Source: Patiria miniata
Lineage: Eukaryota; Echinodermata; Asteroidea; Valvatida; Asterinidae
Direction: 5' to 3'
DNA length: 64,000 nucleotides
Assembly (NCBI RefSeq): GCF_015706575.1
Contig: NW_024037074.1
Span: forward strand, 2,542,001-2,606,000
This document shows positions 35,393 through 48,187 of this stretch, piece by piece. The notes under the pieces were generated by a model. That model saw only the letters and a program-made list of their open reading frames with translations, did no database searches and was not told the DNA's origin. Both the position numbers and the translations under genes were made by a program. Position 1 is the stretch's first letter. Each line of letters starts with the position of its first letter.

Positions 35393-35495
35393 AATAAGCC
35401 TCTGTACTGATGACGTCACCGTGGCCCCCACTGGAACCATAGGAAAGTGCACATGTACACAAAAAAGTGTGACGTCATCAGTACAGAGGCTTATT
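35393..35495. repeat. Perfect 27-bp inverted repeat around a 49-bp loop
   Basis: The arms 35393-35419 and 35469-35495 are exact complements, each ending inward in TGATGACGTCAC. The structure is a foldback element or a hairpin-forming transcript. Confidence 0.8.
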
Positions 35496-36228
35496 CCCCC
35501 AAATATTTCCCCTATCTGTCCCACTAACTTTTTTGAGGCAAAGAATCAAAACAAAAAGAAAAACCAGCTGCAAATTCCATGCGCCCGAGAATATGCGCCT
35601 GGGAGCTTTCCGTTCCAAAACGGAACTCCGCATGCACGCTCTTTGTGACTCTTTAAAATTAGTTTGCATAAAAACTGTGTTATAAACAACATAAGCTGAG
35701 AATGGTTGCTTTCAAATTCAGGGGATGTTGGTACAAAATAACAAACGAGTTGACATAATGTTTATAGGCATAGTATTTTTAGGTTCCTTGTCCAAACATG
35801 TTCTGTTATCTCTGCCATGATTGAAAGTTTTGACAGTATAGAGAGACCCAGATAAAATTGACCCGGTCGAACTTTGGAACGGCACCTCCACAACAAGCAT
35901 TGACTGTGCCTATCAAGTTTAAAATTAATTCGATTAAAAAAATAGCTCTCCGCAAATGATTAACCGCGGTAAAATGACGCACTCACTGACAGAGCTTGCC
36001 ATTGGACATGACCGTTGTTTGTGTCGACACCCAGACGATAATGTACGCGGGTATGCAGGAGATGTTTTTCACTGGCGAATGTGACTCAGGTATACGGTAC
36101 AACATATCGGCTCAGTAACGGTGCAAAACGAACAGAGGTGTTTTTGTCTCCCTTCGACAGCGTATTTTTGCGTTTTCCTCATCTTTGATTACACCTGTTC
36201 GCTGAGTGGATTTGGAAGTTGTGGAAAC

Positions 36229-39200
36229 ATGCAGCAGGGTCAAGCTCAACCGCCGGGCCAGCCGTGGCCAGGGGCGTACGGCCAGCCGCAGCAGGGCTAC
36301 CCACCTGCGGGCGCTGGGGCGGGCTACCCACCGCCTACTGCCGGGGGTGGCTACCCACCAGCCGCCGGCTACCCTGCCGGACAAGTCCAGCAACAAATGC
36401 CGGTAAATCCTGAGGTATTTACATTGTCTCATCCCTTCACCCCACATTAAATACAGCATTTGTATAACCATTTCCCAAAACCGAAATTATGTTCTCATCA
36501 ATGGCACTTCGTTTTCATTTTAGCCCCTGATTTTAAATTACATGCCGTCGTGCAATAATAATTCTCGAACAAATTATTCGACAAAACAAAACTCCTACCC
36601 TCGCTTGTGGCTGTAAACAATCAACCATGACAGCTGTTTATTATTTTCGCAGCAACATTATTTGTTTGTCAGCTTTTGTCTGGCGAAGGCCTGCCGTACA
36701 CGCCGCATACACATCCATTTTGTGCAGGCGTTTCACAAAAATAGGCCTAGGGTTTTTTTAAATGATAAATTATGAACATTAGCTGTATCAGTTTACATGT
36801 ACATGTTTCAAATCATGACTCATGAAGAATGCTGCTGTATGAACATAACTATTGTCAGCATGATTTCCTTTGTCAATATTACCAGTCTTCATTGTGCAAA
36901 AAAGAGGGTGATACCATCCGTCCAATGGGCGCTGTTAAAATCTCATGATAGTGTGCAATACCCCAACTGACTACGCCTCTGCGGACAGGTGGACATTATG
37001 GGTAGTTATTATTACCGTTGTCATTCATTTCTGTGTGAGTCAGAGCAGGGGGACCCCCCCCCCCCCTTGCCGGATCAGCGCCTGGGTATATAGCTTGCCA
37101 GTTTACCATCCAAGCTCATACCGCGTATAACTAGTATGCAAAATGCCGTTTTGGGATATTTAAACGCCTTTCCAATGCATGAAATTATATTGATTGGAAC
37201 GATTTACAAATTGAAAGTGCAAACACAACTATTTCTTGCTAACATAACATTCAATCATTTTATCGCTCGAAAGAATGTAATACATTTTGATCCTAACAAC
37301 AAACGAACACGTATAGTTTCACTTCAGCTTTCGTGGTTTCGTTTTCACAAACGTTACTCTCACTGTTGTTGTAACACAGTGAACCGTCTCTTTGGTAAAC
37401 GTTATGCAGCAACAGTCTTAATTGTGTTGATAGCAGCTTAAAGGGGCAGTTCGGCCTGAAATTTCCGAAAAGGCACTGAAAGGAAACAAACCTAATGTCT
37501 TACCGTTCCCGAGAAAAGACGGGGGAAAACACACCTAAAAATCCTGGTTGTTGACATCGGACGCGACGGACATTTTGAAGCATGATGGCCCACGTTTCAA
37601 GTCGTGTCCATTCAATGTACCGTACACGTTGTGTGTGCCATTATAAAACACACATAGCACCCAGCACGCAATTGTTATGTCTTACACGTCCGCAGAATGC
37701 GAACCACTGTGCGGCTGGATTCACAAGCACTCAACAGCTCGATTTTTCGGAGACAAAATTGTGACCTCCGCTTGGTTCTCGCAAGAATAACACAAAACGT
37801 CCAGCTTTTAAAGGACGGTTGTGTGGATGTTTATATTCTACTTTTAAATGCTCTTTCCCTTTGATATCACCGGGTCGTTTAAAACACATTTTGTATCCCA
37901 ATTGGACGCCTCCAGGTCGTAATATCCCTTTAAGTACATGAAAATACGCGTGTAATCAAGTCGGACTTTTTTCAACAGCTTTATGTTAGGCATTATGTGG
38001 ATTGTCTGCGACTCAGACTTTTGAAATATTGTTAGTAAACACAGATTACAATGTTGGTGATCTCCGGACGACAGTACGCGTGAGTGCTGAACTAAATGAC
38101 CTTCGCGTGTTTATCTGCTGGGTCGGGCCATCTGCCGCTATTTACTGATGACTGGGATGGTGACGTCGGTTGTTGGGTTTCACGTTCATTGTCACGACGG
38201 CGTCACGTAGGCAATTTCTTTGATAACAGTTACCGATATACGGTTGGCATGTATGGCCAGCGGTGCAAGAGCTCTGGAGGCTGCCCTCGGTTTGTTCATT
38301 TGGCAACATTGCATTTGCAACTCAGGAAACTTTCCGACCATATAAAAGCACAACTTTACTTTCCATGAAATGACTACAGAGCAATGATACATAACAAAAA
38401 GATGACATACCTGTAAGCTGTAACCCTTACAATAGAAAGTTGATTGTTAACCCTCTTTTTTTGGGGGGGGGGGGAGGTGTTGGGGGTTGAGAAGAAGAAA
38501 AAGGTTTTTTCGTGGTCATCCACCTCTCCAACACTCGCCTATCATTTTGAGCTTGTATGGAGTCGTTCCAATCTTCCATAAAATTCAATCTGGTTGCGTG
38601 TCTTATGGGGTCCAAATACTGAAAACAAAAACAGTACCTCATAGCGTTGCATCAGCTAGGCCTGATATTGAATTACCAGTGTATCGTAGTCTTGAACAAT
38701 GTACAAAGCGTCGAGTGATGTCCAGCACTCCCTTCCCTTTCGATATCTCCACGGCCGGTGTTGTTTCCCTTCACTGCTTTCTGGTGTTAGCTTTGCCCTC
38801 ATCTAGAAACAAATCATGGCGACGACCATGTCTACTGGGGTCAACTGAAATCGAGATGAAAACAAATGTGTCTTGCGGGGTCATGTACAGATAGCCCGAT
38901 GATCAATTTCATCACACGCCAGTTCATTTTCTGTCCAAATCTTGTCTCGCTTGTTTTCCTGGCAGAATCTATAGTGCAAATTACACCTTTATGTCCTTGT
39001 AGGCTATCTCTTAACTCGAGTACAACAAGTGTAACTTATCCTCACGTATCAAGAGAAATCTGTTCCAACTTATTTTTCTTCTCAGATGGTGCAAATGCAG
39101 CCAGCGTACGGCCAGCAGCCCGGCCAGCCGGGCCAGCCGGCACCTGCCCAGTGGATGCCCGCCCCTCAACCCGTCAGCAACTGTCCTCCCGGTCTGGAGT

Positions 39201-42200
39201 ATCTCTCGCAGATCGACCAACTACTGGTCCATCAACAAGTGGAGCTGTTTGAAGGTAGAACAACTGGGACATTCTGGTTAACTCTATCCCTCTGTCATTT
39301 ATGGGGGTGCTTGCTGTAGTGCAGTTGATGTAACTGCTGTTACACCCTCATTATAGTTCGGGAAACTCGGTCTTTTGCCCAATGTTGCTGAACATAACTC
39401 TTACTCTCTTGGGCAACTCATCCCCAAAAGTTGGCCATTTTGTATTAGAATTAACCAACATAATTTTGAGGTAATTTCTTAGTATAATGTTACAAATAAG
39501 TAACATTTCCCCCAAACTTTTACGGTTCATATGTTTCTACTACTGTAAGGAATGTACCTGCTCTACAGCCATATTAGCTTCAGGTTTGGTTTGTGTTTTG
39601 CTGCTTTAGTATATTATTTTGCTGCTCGTACTTATACTGCCGTAGTGCTTGCTACTCTGCTATGTTTGTTATTGTAGCTGGATAGTTCTGCTAGTGATGC
39701 CCAAACAACGCTTTGTTTCAGTGCTTTCAACGAATAAGTCAATTATTAATTCGAAAACACTTTCATTTCGTTAAACACACACACAGTTCTCACCAACTGG
39801 GAAACTGCAAACCGGTACCAAGTGAAGAACAGCTTGGGACAGCAGGTGTACTTTGCCCACGAAGGTAAACCTAGCTTCTGCTTTTACACTAACAACAAAC
39901 TGAAATGACTTTTGCAACAAGATTTATTTTAAAATGCCCCTGTGTAATAAGGGAAGCCCTAATGGCAGTGCTAAGATACTTGGGTGGTTTTTGGAGCCAC
40001 TTACAACAAAGGACAAGCTACAGCTTCATATTCCATCAATTCTGGGAAACTAAATCGGTACATATGAAACGTAAGATTTGAAAGTACAAACACTGACTTG
40101 AATTCCACTGAAACCAAAGGAACGGATTAAAAAAAATTAAAAGTTCTTTCTCGTGACTAAATAACATTCTGTCTGACTGTGAGGATTTGTTCTTCTTTCG
40201 AATACCCCGTCCAGAATCGGATGCGTTCCAGCGGCAGTGCTGCGGACCAAAGCGTGGTTTCACCATGCACGTTACGGACAACCAAAACACGGTAAGTTCT
40301 TGGTTCTTGGTTCTTGGTTGGTTCATCTCCTAAATACTCCGCGTTGGAGTTTATACAGGAGACCAGAAACACCGGGGCAAACCCCTTCTCTTAGCGACAA
40401 GTGTCACTGGGTTCTTTTACTTGCATTGGATTACACAACACACGGGACCTACGGCTCTACGTCCCATCCGAAGGACGAAGCAATAATGGTTAAGTGCCTT
40501 GCTCAAGGGCACAAGTGTCCACCCGGCGGGCTCGAACCCACGCCACTGTTGCATCTGTAACACCAGAGCATGAGTCCGGTGTTCTTAACCGCTAGGCCGG
40601 CCATATGACACTCCGTAGTTTGTAGCAACATCTCTGGAACATCATCAATATGGATGGGAACAACGGGCTCATTCTGACGGAATCTAGCATCGGGGAGTTG
40701 TTACTTCTTCCCGAGATAGTTCTTCAGCCTTTCTCACTAGTTCTCAGACAGCGCTTGAGTATAAGGTGCTTATCCGTGCAACTACGTAGGTGAAGGGCAA
40801 AATGCACCTCATTATAAAATAGGTCAAATTAAAGTGGCAACTTCTGGAAGTGCCGATACAAGAAAGACCCGACGGTTCCTATCAGGAGGTATTCAGAGTT
40901 CACATAATTATACGGCTCGTTCGCACCCGCTGGTGTCTGGGTTGACAGCTTTAGTTCGAGAAGTATTTTCTTAACAGGATCACCACGGGAAGGTATATAG
41001 CTGTCGGTGAAAAATATATTCAACAGTTCTGAAGAGTTTTTGTAGGCATGCAATCGAGGCCATCACAAGTCCAGTCACAAATAATCACAAGTCCAGTCCA
41101 GTCACAAGTAACATTGGATGAACAATAACAAAGGAATGTCTTTGTCAAAGCTCATTTTAATAGCTTGTGAGCTGAATTGGGACTGGAGGTCTTGTGATGG
41201 ACTCTACTACATCCCTGAGTTTTTGAACGCATGTTATTATTAAACAGTAGAGAGTGCATAGAATGTTACAGTTGCTATATGTAAATTTTCTTCCAAGTAA
41301 ACAAAATAATTATGAAGAAATTGTTCATATAAATGTTGCAGTACCCTTTCTTCTATACATGTGGGTCATTAGTTGCTTTCCTTTAGAAATTACAAGGCCA
41401 CACTTGAAACAAGTCTACTTCGCTCCTGCAACCACCTTGACTCTCACAAGAACAAATAAGTGTCATCATTCACTGTTAAAATGGAAATAAAACCAATATT
41501 TATCACAAATTCACAATCATTAACCACACAAAGTATTATATTTCACAGGAGGTGATACGTGTGAATCGTGAGTTCAAGTACTTTGGAGGTTGCTGCTGGT
41601 TCGCAAGCGCGGAACCCTGCTCCATGGAAGTCTCCATAGAAGCTCCTGTGGGTCATGTGGTCGGCTACGTCAAACAATCGTGAGTTCCAATTGGTCGACA
41701 TATGTAAGCTGGTGAAAATCAGGGCTGCCATTTTTATTTTGTCTGCTAATGTGTTTTCGTTGTGTATGTGTTCTTTAGTTGATCTGGAGCTTTTAAAGTG
41801 CGTGGTGATCCAGGGAGTTGCGACGCGCGTGCGCATTTTCGTTTTCCTTTTTTTTAATTTATAATTTTCCGAACGGATGTTAATTTTGAACTTTGATTAT
41901 TTTCTGTCTTTCATGGACAATTCTAGAGCGAGCTTCATGGCGCCAGAGTTCAACGTCCTGAACGAGAAAGAGGAGCATGTCCTTTCCATCAAGGGTCCCA
42001 TATGCATATGTCAGGGCGCCCTCTGTACGGGAGACCAGGAGTTCGTGGTGGGTTAACTTTTAACAACTACTGAACTTTAAAGTCAGGCATCTAATTGTCG
42101 ATCGTCTTCCTGAGTACTGCATACCAGCGCAGACTTGTATTTGTTTTAGCTCGAGGGTTTGGTAATTTCACTTGACTTATTTTCGGAACCTTTGATAGCT

Positions 42201-45200
42201 GGGTCATGTTGCACAATTAAAGCTTACACGCCTCTGGTTTCTGCATGAAATTGTAAAGTTTGAAGAGACACCTTTTCTTTTGTTAAAATAAAAACGAAAC
42301 AATGTGCATGTTCCACCAACCACTTCCATGCTGTTTATATCCCGTGTGAGTGTTGTTGATATGATGTCACTCACCGCAAAGACTCAGTGCTAGCTCTTCG
42401 CTGGTGTACATCACTAATTCTTGAATAAGGCAGTGTACAAATGAAGCTAATATCCGCATACCCGGCAGCCATCCGGCCGAGGGCGCTACTACTCCTCAAG
42501 AGACAATTTGAATGAAATATTTCTTTTAAATATGAATTTTAAATATCGGTTGTTTTTTCCCCTGTTGAACAGATAATGAACAGTGATGAAACTCAGGAAG
42601 TTGGAAAGATTAGCAAGCAGTGGTCTGGACTGGTCAAGGAATACTTCACAAAGGCAGACAATTTCGGCATCTCGTGTAAGTTCATCGATGGATTCGGTTT
42701 AGATCATTGTACTGACCTGCCTTGTCTATGGAATATCCTCCTACACAGCAAGAGTCTATGATATGCGTGCAGATTCAGCGTCTAATTAGACAAGACTGCA
42801 TCTTGACCTCGAGATTCTGACCATTCAGCGGGCGACTTCTATCAGGTCTTCCGTATACGAGTAACCCGTTGTTGCATTACAAAACATGGCATCCAAATTG
42901 GCCATCCTCAGCTTAGTACACATTTCTGTTCGAAATGACGTCAGAGTTTCTAAAGACCACTACGATTGGCTGGCGCACGGGGTCGCATAAAATTGACATG
43001 CCAGGATATATCAAAATATATTAAACATGCGACGCCGAAAATGCGACGCCGATGTGACAAATGGAACACCATGCTTCAGATGTATACCTAGATTTATAGC
43101 GATTTGTGATGAATACCACGTGACTATAACATTTATGCACATATTTTGCCTCCATTTACAAACTTTTCATAAACGTCATCTTTCCGAATCGCTATAAACA
43201 ATTTTTGTAAAGTATTTATTTGCTTTTGTTTGCAATTTTTTTTCAAAATTAAAATTTGGCAGTTATATTTTGGAAAAACTGATGGGGCATGTTTTGGTCA
43301 ATTTTCGGAAACGGACATATGCAAAATAGACGCGCATGCGCACCGATCGAATAAAATCGGGGTTCCGAAAACCGTCGTCAAGAGTGCAATTTTGTGACCA
43401 CGGCATGGCATTTGCTCAATTATAGTCAATTATATTTGGTCAATTTTCCGGGGACAGACACACAGACAGACAGACCGACCGACCAAGTGACATGAAGAAG
43501 CTCCTGCCAGAGCTTACAAAGTTTACCTGAACCAAATAGCGCCTCCGTTGTGTCTACCTATCGTCTCAAAATGCCAATGCAGCTATGGTAGCAGACCAGT
43601 AAATAAACTTCCATAGACCCCAATGGTAAATGCTCCCACTTCAAAAATTCGGGAAAAATACTCATAACTCTCCAAGGTGTTTGAGACGCACAACAAATTA
43701 ACCCTTTCATGCCCACATTGTTTATTGACTAGGCTCTCCCCAGGACCAAATTGTTTGCTCAGTCATGCGGAAATCACTAGAGCGTGAACAAAATGAGCAC
43801 AAGTCAAAAACTAACTTTTTTTCAACCCAGATTTTCATTGCCAAGGAGTGATTAAAATCATAAATGTTGTGTGTAAAGTTTGTTCCTTGAACCTTATTCT
43901 TTTATGTGATGTCAAAATGAAGTCCATACGTGCAAATATAAGAAAGTTATGCCTTTTTGTTCATCTGGTCCCAATTATCAAACTGCAAGCCATTTCACCA
44001 CATGACCAAATGGCACTCCATACCTCAAATTGTGCGTGGATACTTCTGAAGCACTTTTCTCATATTTTTTGTATGGTAACACTATGAAAAAACCACACCA
44101 ATAGAAAGATCCGAAAACACTCTTTCAGCGGGTATATAGTTGATGTATGGGCGGCCAAACATATCAACATGCCGCCTTTCTGAAAAGTAGTGAATATATC
44201 TGTGTTGAGGGTGTTTTGTTTATGGTTTCCTGGTCGCCTAAAGTCGCCCATGGGAACCAGCAGGGGGCTACTTCTTGTCGACAAAAGTCGCCCATGGTAA
44301 GGAAAGGGTTAAAGCTTATTTCATCATCTTTCATTTTCTTTTCAATTTTTGGGGGGTCAACTGATGACTTTTAGGAGAAATTTCCATCTGAAGATGATCA
44401 CCCCTGAAAATAGTCCTGAAGCCCATCGCCATTTTGAAAAACGATGCCTACACTCCATTGCAAAATAGAGCGCTTTTAGGGTCCAAATTACATCAAAATT
44501 ACACAGAACGGCAAGCTCCCAGTCCTGTGCACGGCTTCCACCCATATTTTTTACAAACCCTCAAGTTCATGGCCCAAAGCATGCCCAAATACCGAAGATT
44601 TTGAGGGCATGCAAATCGTGATTTGGCCGGCGCAGGCAATTTTGGACCGATTTACTGGTCTGCACCCTATATACAGGTAGCAGACCAGTAAATAAACTTC
44701 CATAGACCCCAATGGTAAATGCTCCCACTTCAAAAATTCGGGAAAAATACTCATAACTCTCCAAGGTGTTCGAGACGCACATCAAATTAAAGCTTATTTC
44801 ATCATCTTTCATTTTCTTTTCAATTTTTGGGGGGTCAACTGATGACTTTTAGGAGAAATTTCCATCTGAAGATGATCACCCCTGAAAATAGTCCTGAAGC
44901 CCATCGCCATTTTGAAAAACGATGCCTACACTCCATTGCAAAATAGAGCGCTTTTAGGGTCCAAATTACATCAAAATTACACAGAACGGCAAGCTCCCAG
45001 TCCTGTGCACGGCTTCCACCCATATTTTTTACAAACCCTCAAGTTCATGGCCCAAAGCATGCCCAAATACCGAAGATTTTGAGGGCATGCAAATCGTAAT
45101 TTGGCCGGCGCAGGCAATTTCGGACCGATTTACTGGTCTGCACCCCTATACTTTTTCGGAGGATGTGAAGACTTCTAATAATCAAGGTCGTTTACTAAAT

Positions 45201-45485
45201 CTTTATTTTCAGTTCCCATGGATTTTGACGTCAAAATGAAAGCAACCATGCTGGGAGCTGTCTTCCTAATCGTAAGTAACGTTATGCTGTCATAATAATA
45301 TCGATCCATTTAAACATTGAAGTGATTAAGTAATCGATTAACAGTATCGATAATGGTAAATAGTTATCGCTTTACCATGTCACATTTTCTATCGACTTTT
45401 AACATTTTACTTTTTCTATCCACAGGATTTCATGTTTTTCGAGGAGCAACAGCAACAGGACGATCACCACCATCACCACCACTAG
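36229..45485 (+). CDS. PLSCR: Phospholipid scramblase, gene B, complete
   Basis: This is a tandem paralogue of the scramblase 3 kb upstream. Nine exons read 36229-36402, 39086-39254, 39787-39864, 40215-40291, 41549-41679, 41927-42047, 42573-42675, 45213-45271 and 45426-45485, giving 323 codons. Intron phases are the same as gene A, and internal exons 3-8 have identical lengths. Residues 1-58 are a Pro/Gly/Ala/Tyr tail with GYPP units. The core keeps [53 protein letters not shown] and [14 protein letters not shown]. The cysteine cluster is reduced to C181, C182 and C190, against seven in gene A. The last exon ends [14 protein letters not shown], a natural six-histidine terminus. The family predicts this tail to be extracellular. 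The frame is intact, so the gene looks functional. Confidence 0.95.
37442..37929. mobile_element. TTAA-flanked MITE in PLSCR B intron 1, 488 bp
   Basis: TTAA lies at 37438-37441 and 37930-37933. The ends are AGGGGCAGTTCGGCCT and AGGTCGTAATATCCCT. A truncated relative at 47443-47688 shares GAAAGGAAAC, CCTAATGT, CCCGAGAAAA and GTGTCCATTCAATGTAC. Confidence 0.75.
40310..40620 (-). mobile_element. tRNA-derived SINE, first family, in PLSCR B intron 4
   Basis: On the minus strand it reads GGCCGGCCTAGCGGTTAAGA (A-box), GTGGGTTCGAGCCCGCC (B-box), GCACTTAACCATTATTGCTT, CGTCCTTCGGATGGGACG and GGGGTTTGCCCCGGTGTTTC. It is about 80% like 32484-32900 by eye. Confidence 0.8.
40932..41005. other. Intronic block shared with PLSCR gene A
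   Basis: This is the partner of 29177-29246 in the same intron of the paralogous gene. It has GTGTCTGGGTTGACAGCTTT, TTAACAGGATCACCACGGGA and AGGTATATAGCTGTC, differing by a four-base insertion and scattered substitutions. Confidence 0.7.
41043..41217. mobile_element. Short hAT-like MITE, TCACAAGTC family, 175 bp
   Basis: A perfect 8-bp duplication, AGTTTTTG, lies at 41035-41042 and 41218-41225. The ends TAGGCATGCAATCGAGGCCA and, inverted, CAGGGATGTAGTAGAGTCCA lead into CATCACAAG repeats. It is an internally deleted relative of the element at 4926-5843. Confidence 0.85.
43586..44667. mobile_element. GCAGACCAGTAAAT MITE, copy 1, carrying a nested element
   Basis: The ends GCAGACCAGTAAAT and TTTACTGGTCTGC, with TA nearby, bound a 462-bp core (43591-44663 after removing the 611-bp insertion). 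It is almost identical to copy 2 immediately downstream. Copy 3 lies inverted at 57504-57906. It sits in scramblase B intron 7. Confidence 0.85.
43702..44308. mobile_element. TTAA-inserted piggyBac-like MITE, 607 bp
   Basis: TTAA lies on both sides (43698-43701 and 44309-44312), and the ends are CCCTTTC and GAAAGGG. The neighbouring duplicate (44680-45141) holds the empty site, with a single TTAA (CAAATTAAAGCTT), so the boundaries are exact. A diverged partial relative without ends lies at 51859-52118. Confidence 0.92.
44674..45146. mobile_element. GCAGACCAGTAAAT MITE, copy 2
   Basis: It is an adjacent direct copy of 43586-44667 without the nested element. The core 44680-45141 is 462 bp, the same as copy 1. 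Only a handful of substitutions separate the two, so the tandem is recent. Both copies precede exon 8 of scramblase B. Confidence 0.88.
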
Positions 45486-47442
45486 AGGGCGCCATAGAGC
45501 CGGATATGAGAGAAATCTCGATGAAGTAGTCCAGGTCAAAGGTTATTCGGGATAAAATCGCTGAAGTGATGATACGCGATGTTACGCAGACGTTTCCGCG
45601 CGCCTTCGATTATCCCGAATGACCCGTGACCCTATATCATTGTGCACATGCGCAATTGGCTTATTGATCAGCTGATCTGAAGAGAGGATCAACACATCTT
45701 TTTTTTTTTTTTTTTTTTTTAAATATTTTTTTAGCTGAATCTTAAAAGGGTGTATTGATCAAAACGATGAGAGGTTAGATAAAGTTGATCTCGCAGGTGT
45801 ATATAGAAAAACGCTTTCGTTCGCGTGCATGAATTTAAGAGCGCAAATATTAGTGTTTCTGAATCAAGAAAATCATTGTGAATTGAGATATTAGCCCACA
45901 AATATATTATATTCCACACTGTAAATAATGCGTATAGGCTGCTACCCTACTCCATCGTGTTATGTTGAAGTTTACGGATGTTGTGTCTGTAGACTGCAAT
46001 TGATTTAACCTGACTGATTTTCGAACGGGTTTTCTTGTTTAACCCTAAAAGGGCCGGGGCGGAATCCGCCCCCCCCCCCCGACTTTTTCCGCGATAGCCT
46101 TTAAAAAAATTTTTTCGCGGCCCAAGCTGTTATGACTTTTTAGCCTCAAGCCTTGCGCATCTTTTGACACCAAAAATATAAAAATTGGACCAGGGGTTGT
46201 CGCGCAGCGAAAAATCTTCCGGTGCTACGCGCCGTGAGGACTGAATTTTCCCGTATACGTCGTGTACACAGACCAGAATTACCATTCGTACATATGAATA
46301 ATTAATTGGCCATAATTCCAAAACCCTTTGACCTATAGTGATGAAATTTCTTGGGTATGTTTATGAAGAGTTGCTCTATGCATGTACCGAGTTTTATAAT
46401 TTTTCGTCACTCGATGGCCGAGATCTTACGGGGGCGGAATAAATAAGTTATATTTAGTGTAATCTCACAATTGGAGTTCAGGAACAAAGCTGTATAATCA
46501 TTTATCAAGCTTGGATAGTTCAATATGAATGTAAATATTTGGTCATTACTCAAACTGAACATTAATGTTTTGCTGTACGGATTTTTTTTCTAGGAGGAAT
46601 AGGATTTATTGGTAATTTTGCAAGTTTTGAGTTATACATAATTTTGTTTAATGCATTGATTTTGCTACCGATATTGAATGCCACATATAATTTGCTGATT
46701 GATTTTCTTAAAGTCCAATTCTGGTCCATTTTGACTTAGTGTATCGCTGAAATATTCTGGCGTTCAGTGGAACTTCTATGGATTATTGTCTCTATGCTGG
46801 GAAAGAAAATCCAGGTTAAAATGAGGGTTTCGTTGAGCAAAGTCTAATGAATCCTTGAAATTATATTTGGCTTAATAGAATTGTCGTGGTAAACAAGAAT
46901 ATAATCTAGTTGTGTACAATACCAAAACAAACAAACTAGAGGTTGTAGGAACAACCACACGGTTTTTGGCCATGGACTACCGCAAACTTTTCCAAATACA
47001 TCAACTCAAAATGCATGTTTTAATCCATGTTTAACTTAGTCAACATGCCGCTAGTGGGCGCTGTCACATTTTATGACGTCACCTGTGATATTTTTGTAAT
47101 CAAGGCCCAACACCTAAAAATAACTTAATGATGTTATCAAAACCAATGCATAGATGTTGTAATATAGGTCTACATACGTAAACTGGGTCCACAAGCTGTT
47201 ACCTTTAAGGGGTCTAAGTAGAAATAGTAAATTATGTTATACGGGGTCCGGCCAGCACAGTAAGAAATAAAGTAAACAAGTCGGAAATTGTAAATAATTA
47301 TTAAAGTCGATGTCTCGTACAAAATATGTGCATTAATTTTGTATTTCTAGAAAATAACAATTAAAAAATAAACCTCCCTTTCCAAGTGTCATTCAAAAAA
47401 AATAAAATAAAAAATAAAAGAGAGGTGTAGACGACTGCTGTT
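45486..47442. other. PLSCR B 3' flank
   Basis: No coding exon is visible. It holds a T run at 45700-45720, a repeat-like start AACCCTAAAAGGGCCGG near 46040 with a C run, and AATAAA hexamers near 46439 and 47369, either of which could end the scramblase B transcript. The rest is AT-rich. Confidence 0.4.
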
Positions 47443-47688
47443 AAAGATGTACTACGACCTGAAATCACCGATAATTGTATGCTTTGGATGGTTTAATTAT
47501 CCTATTTCAAAGGTCTGGTTGAAAGGAAACTAACCTAATGTAATACCTTTCCCGAGAAAAAATTAAGAAAAAAACTCGGTTGTTTCCATCGGCGCGGCGG
47601 ACATTTTGGCATACGCATACGTATTTCCAGCCGTGTCTATTCAATGTACGGTCGCGTTGTGTGTGTGTCACACGTAATACAATGTAAA
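47443..47688. mobile_element. Truncated relative of the TTAA MITE at 37442
   Basis: TTAA at the left edge is followed by AGATGTACTACGACCTGAAA, GAAAGGAAACTAACCTAATG and TGTCTATTCAATGTACGG. The right end is replaced by the element starting at 47689. Confidence 0.6.
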
Positions 47689-48187
47689 CAGTGGCGTAGC
47701 ACGGTGATTTTTTATTGGGGAGGGGTTAAAAAAAATGTGAAAAGGGCACTAAGCCTTGCACATCCGTGGTGAAATGTAGACAGGGTTTTTTTCTCCGGAC
47801 AGTTGGGCTCCGTAAAATCAAAAAGCGGGAAGGGGGGGGGGGGGGGCTGGAACCATCTGTCGAGGGGGGCGCTGTTCAAAACCAACGATTATGCACTCAA
47901 ACTGTCAATATATGGTGCTTTTCAGGGCCATACATGTGCGAAATTCAGTAAAAGGAACCAAAAACAGCTGGTGCCACAAAAAACGGCACCACTTCTTTTT
48001 AGAAAAAAGAGCAATTGTTCAGAAAAAAGGGCACTTCATAAAAATAAGGCACTTTTTAAAAATGATGGGGGGGGGGTAAGCCCGTTGAAAAAGGGCATTT
48101 GAATGGAAAAAGGCAGTCTAATTTACAAAATATTGTGGGGGGGGGGGTTAAATACCCCCCCCCCCCCCCCCGCTGGCTACGCCTATG
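47689..48187. mobile_element. CAGTGGCGTAGC-type element, about 499 bp
   Basis: The inverted ends are CAGTGGCGTAGCACGG and CCGCTGGCTACGCCTATG, with G-run and C-run arms. The flanking octamers do not match. The coding-like frames inside (47766-48102) have no known domain. Confidence 0.55.

Noticed and set aside
38487-38894. 135-codon frame in scramblase B intron 1
   Set aside because: No family resemblance, no acceptor/donor pair matching the scramblase phases, G-run at its start.
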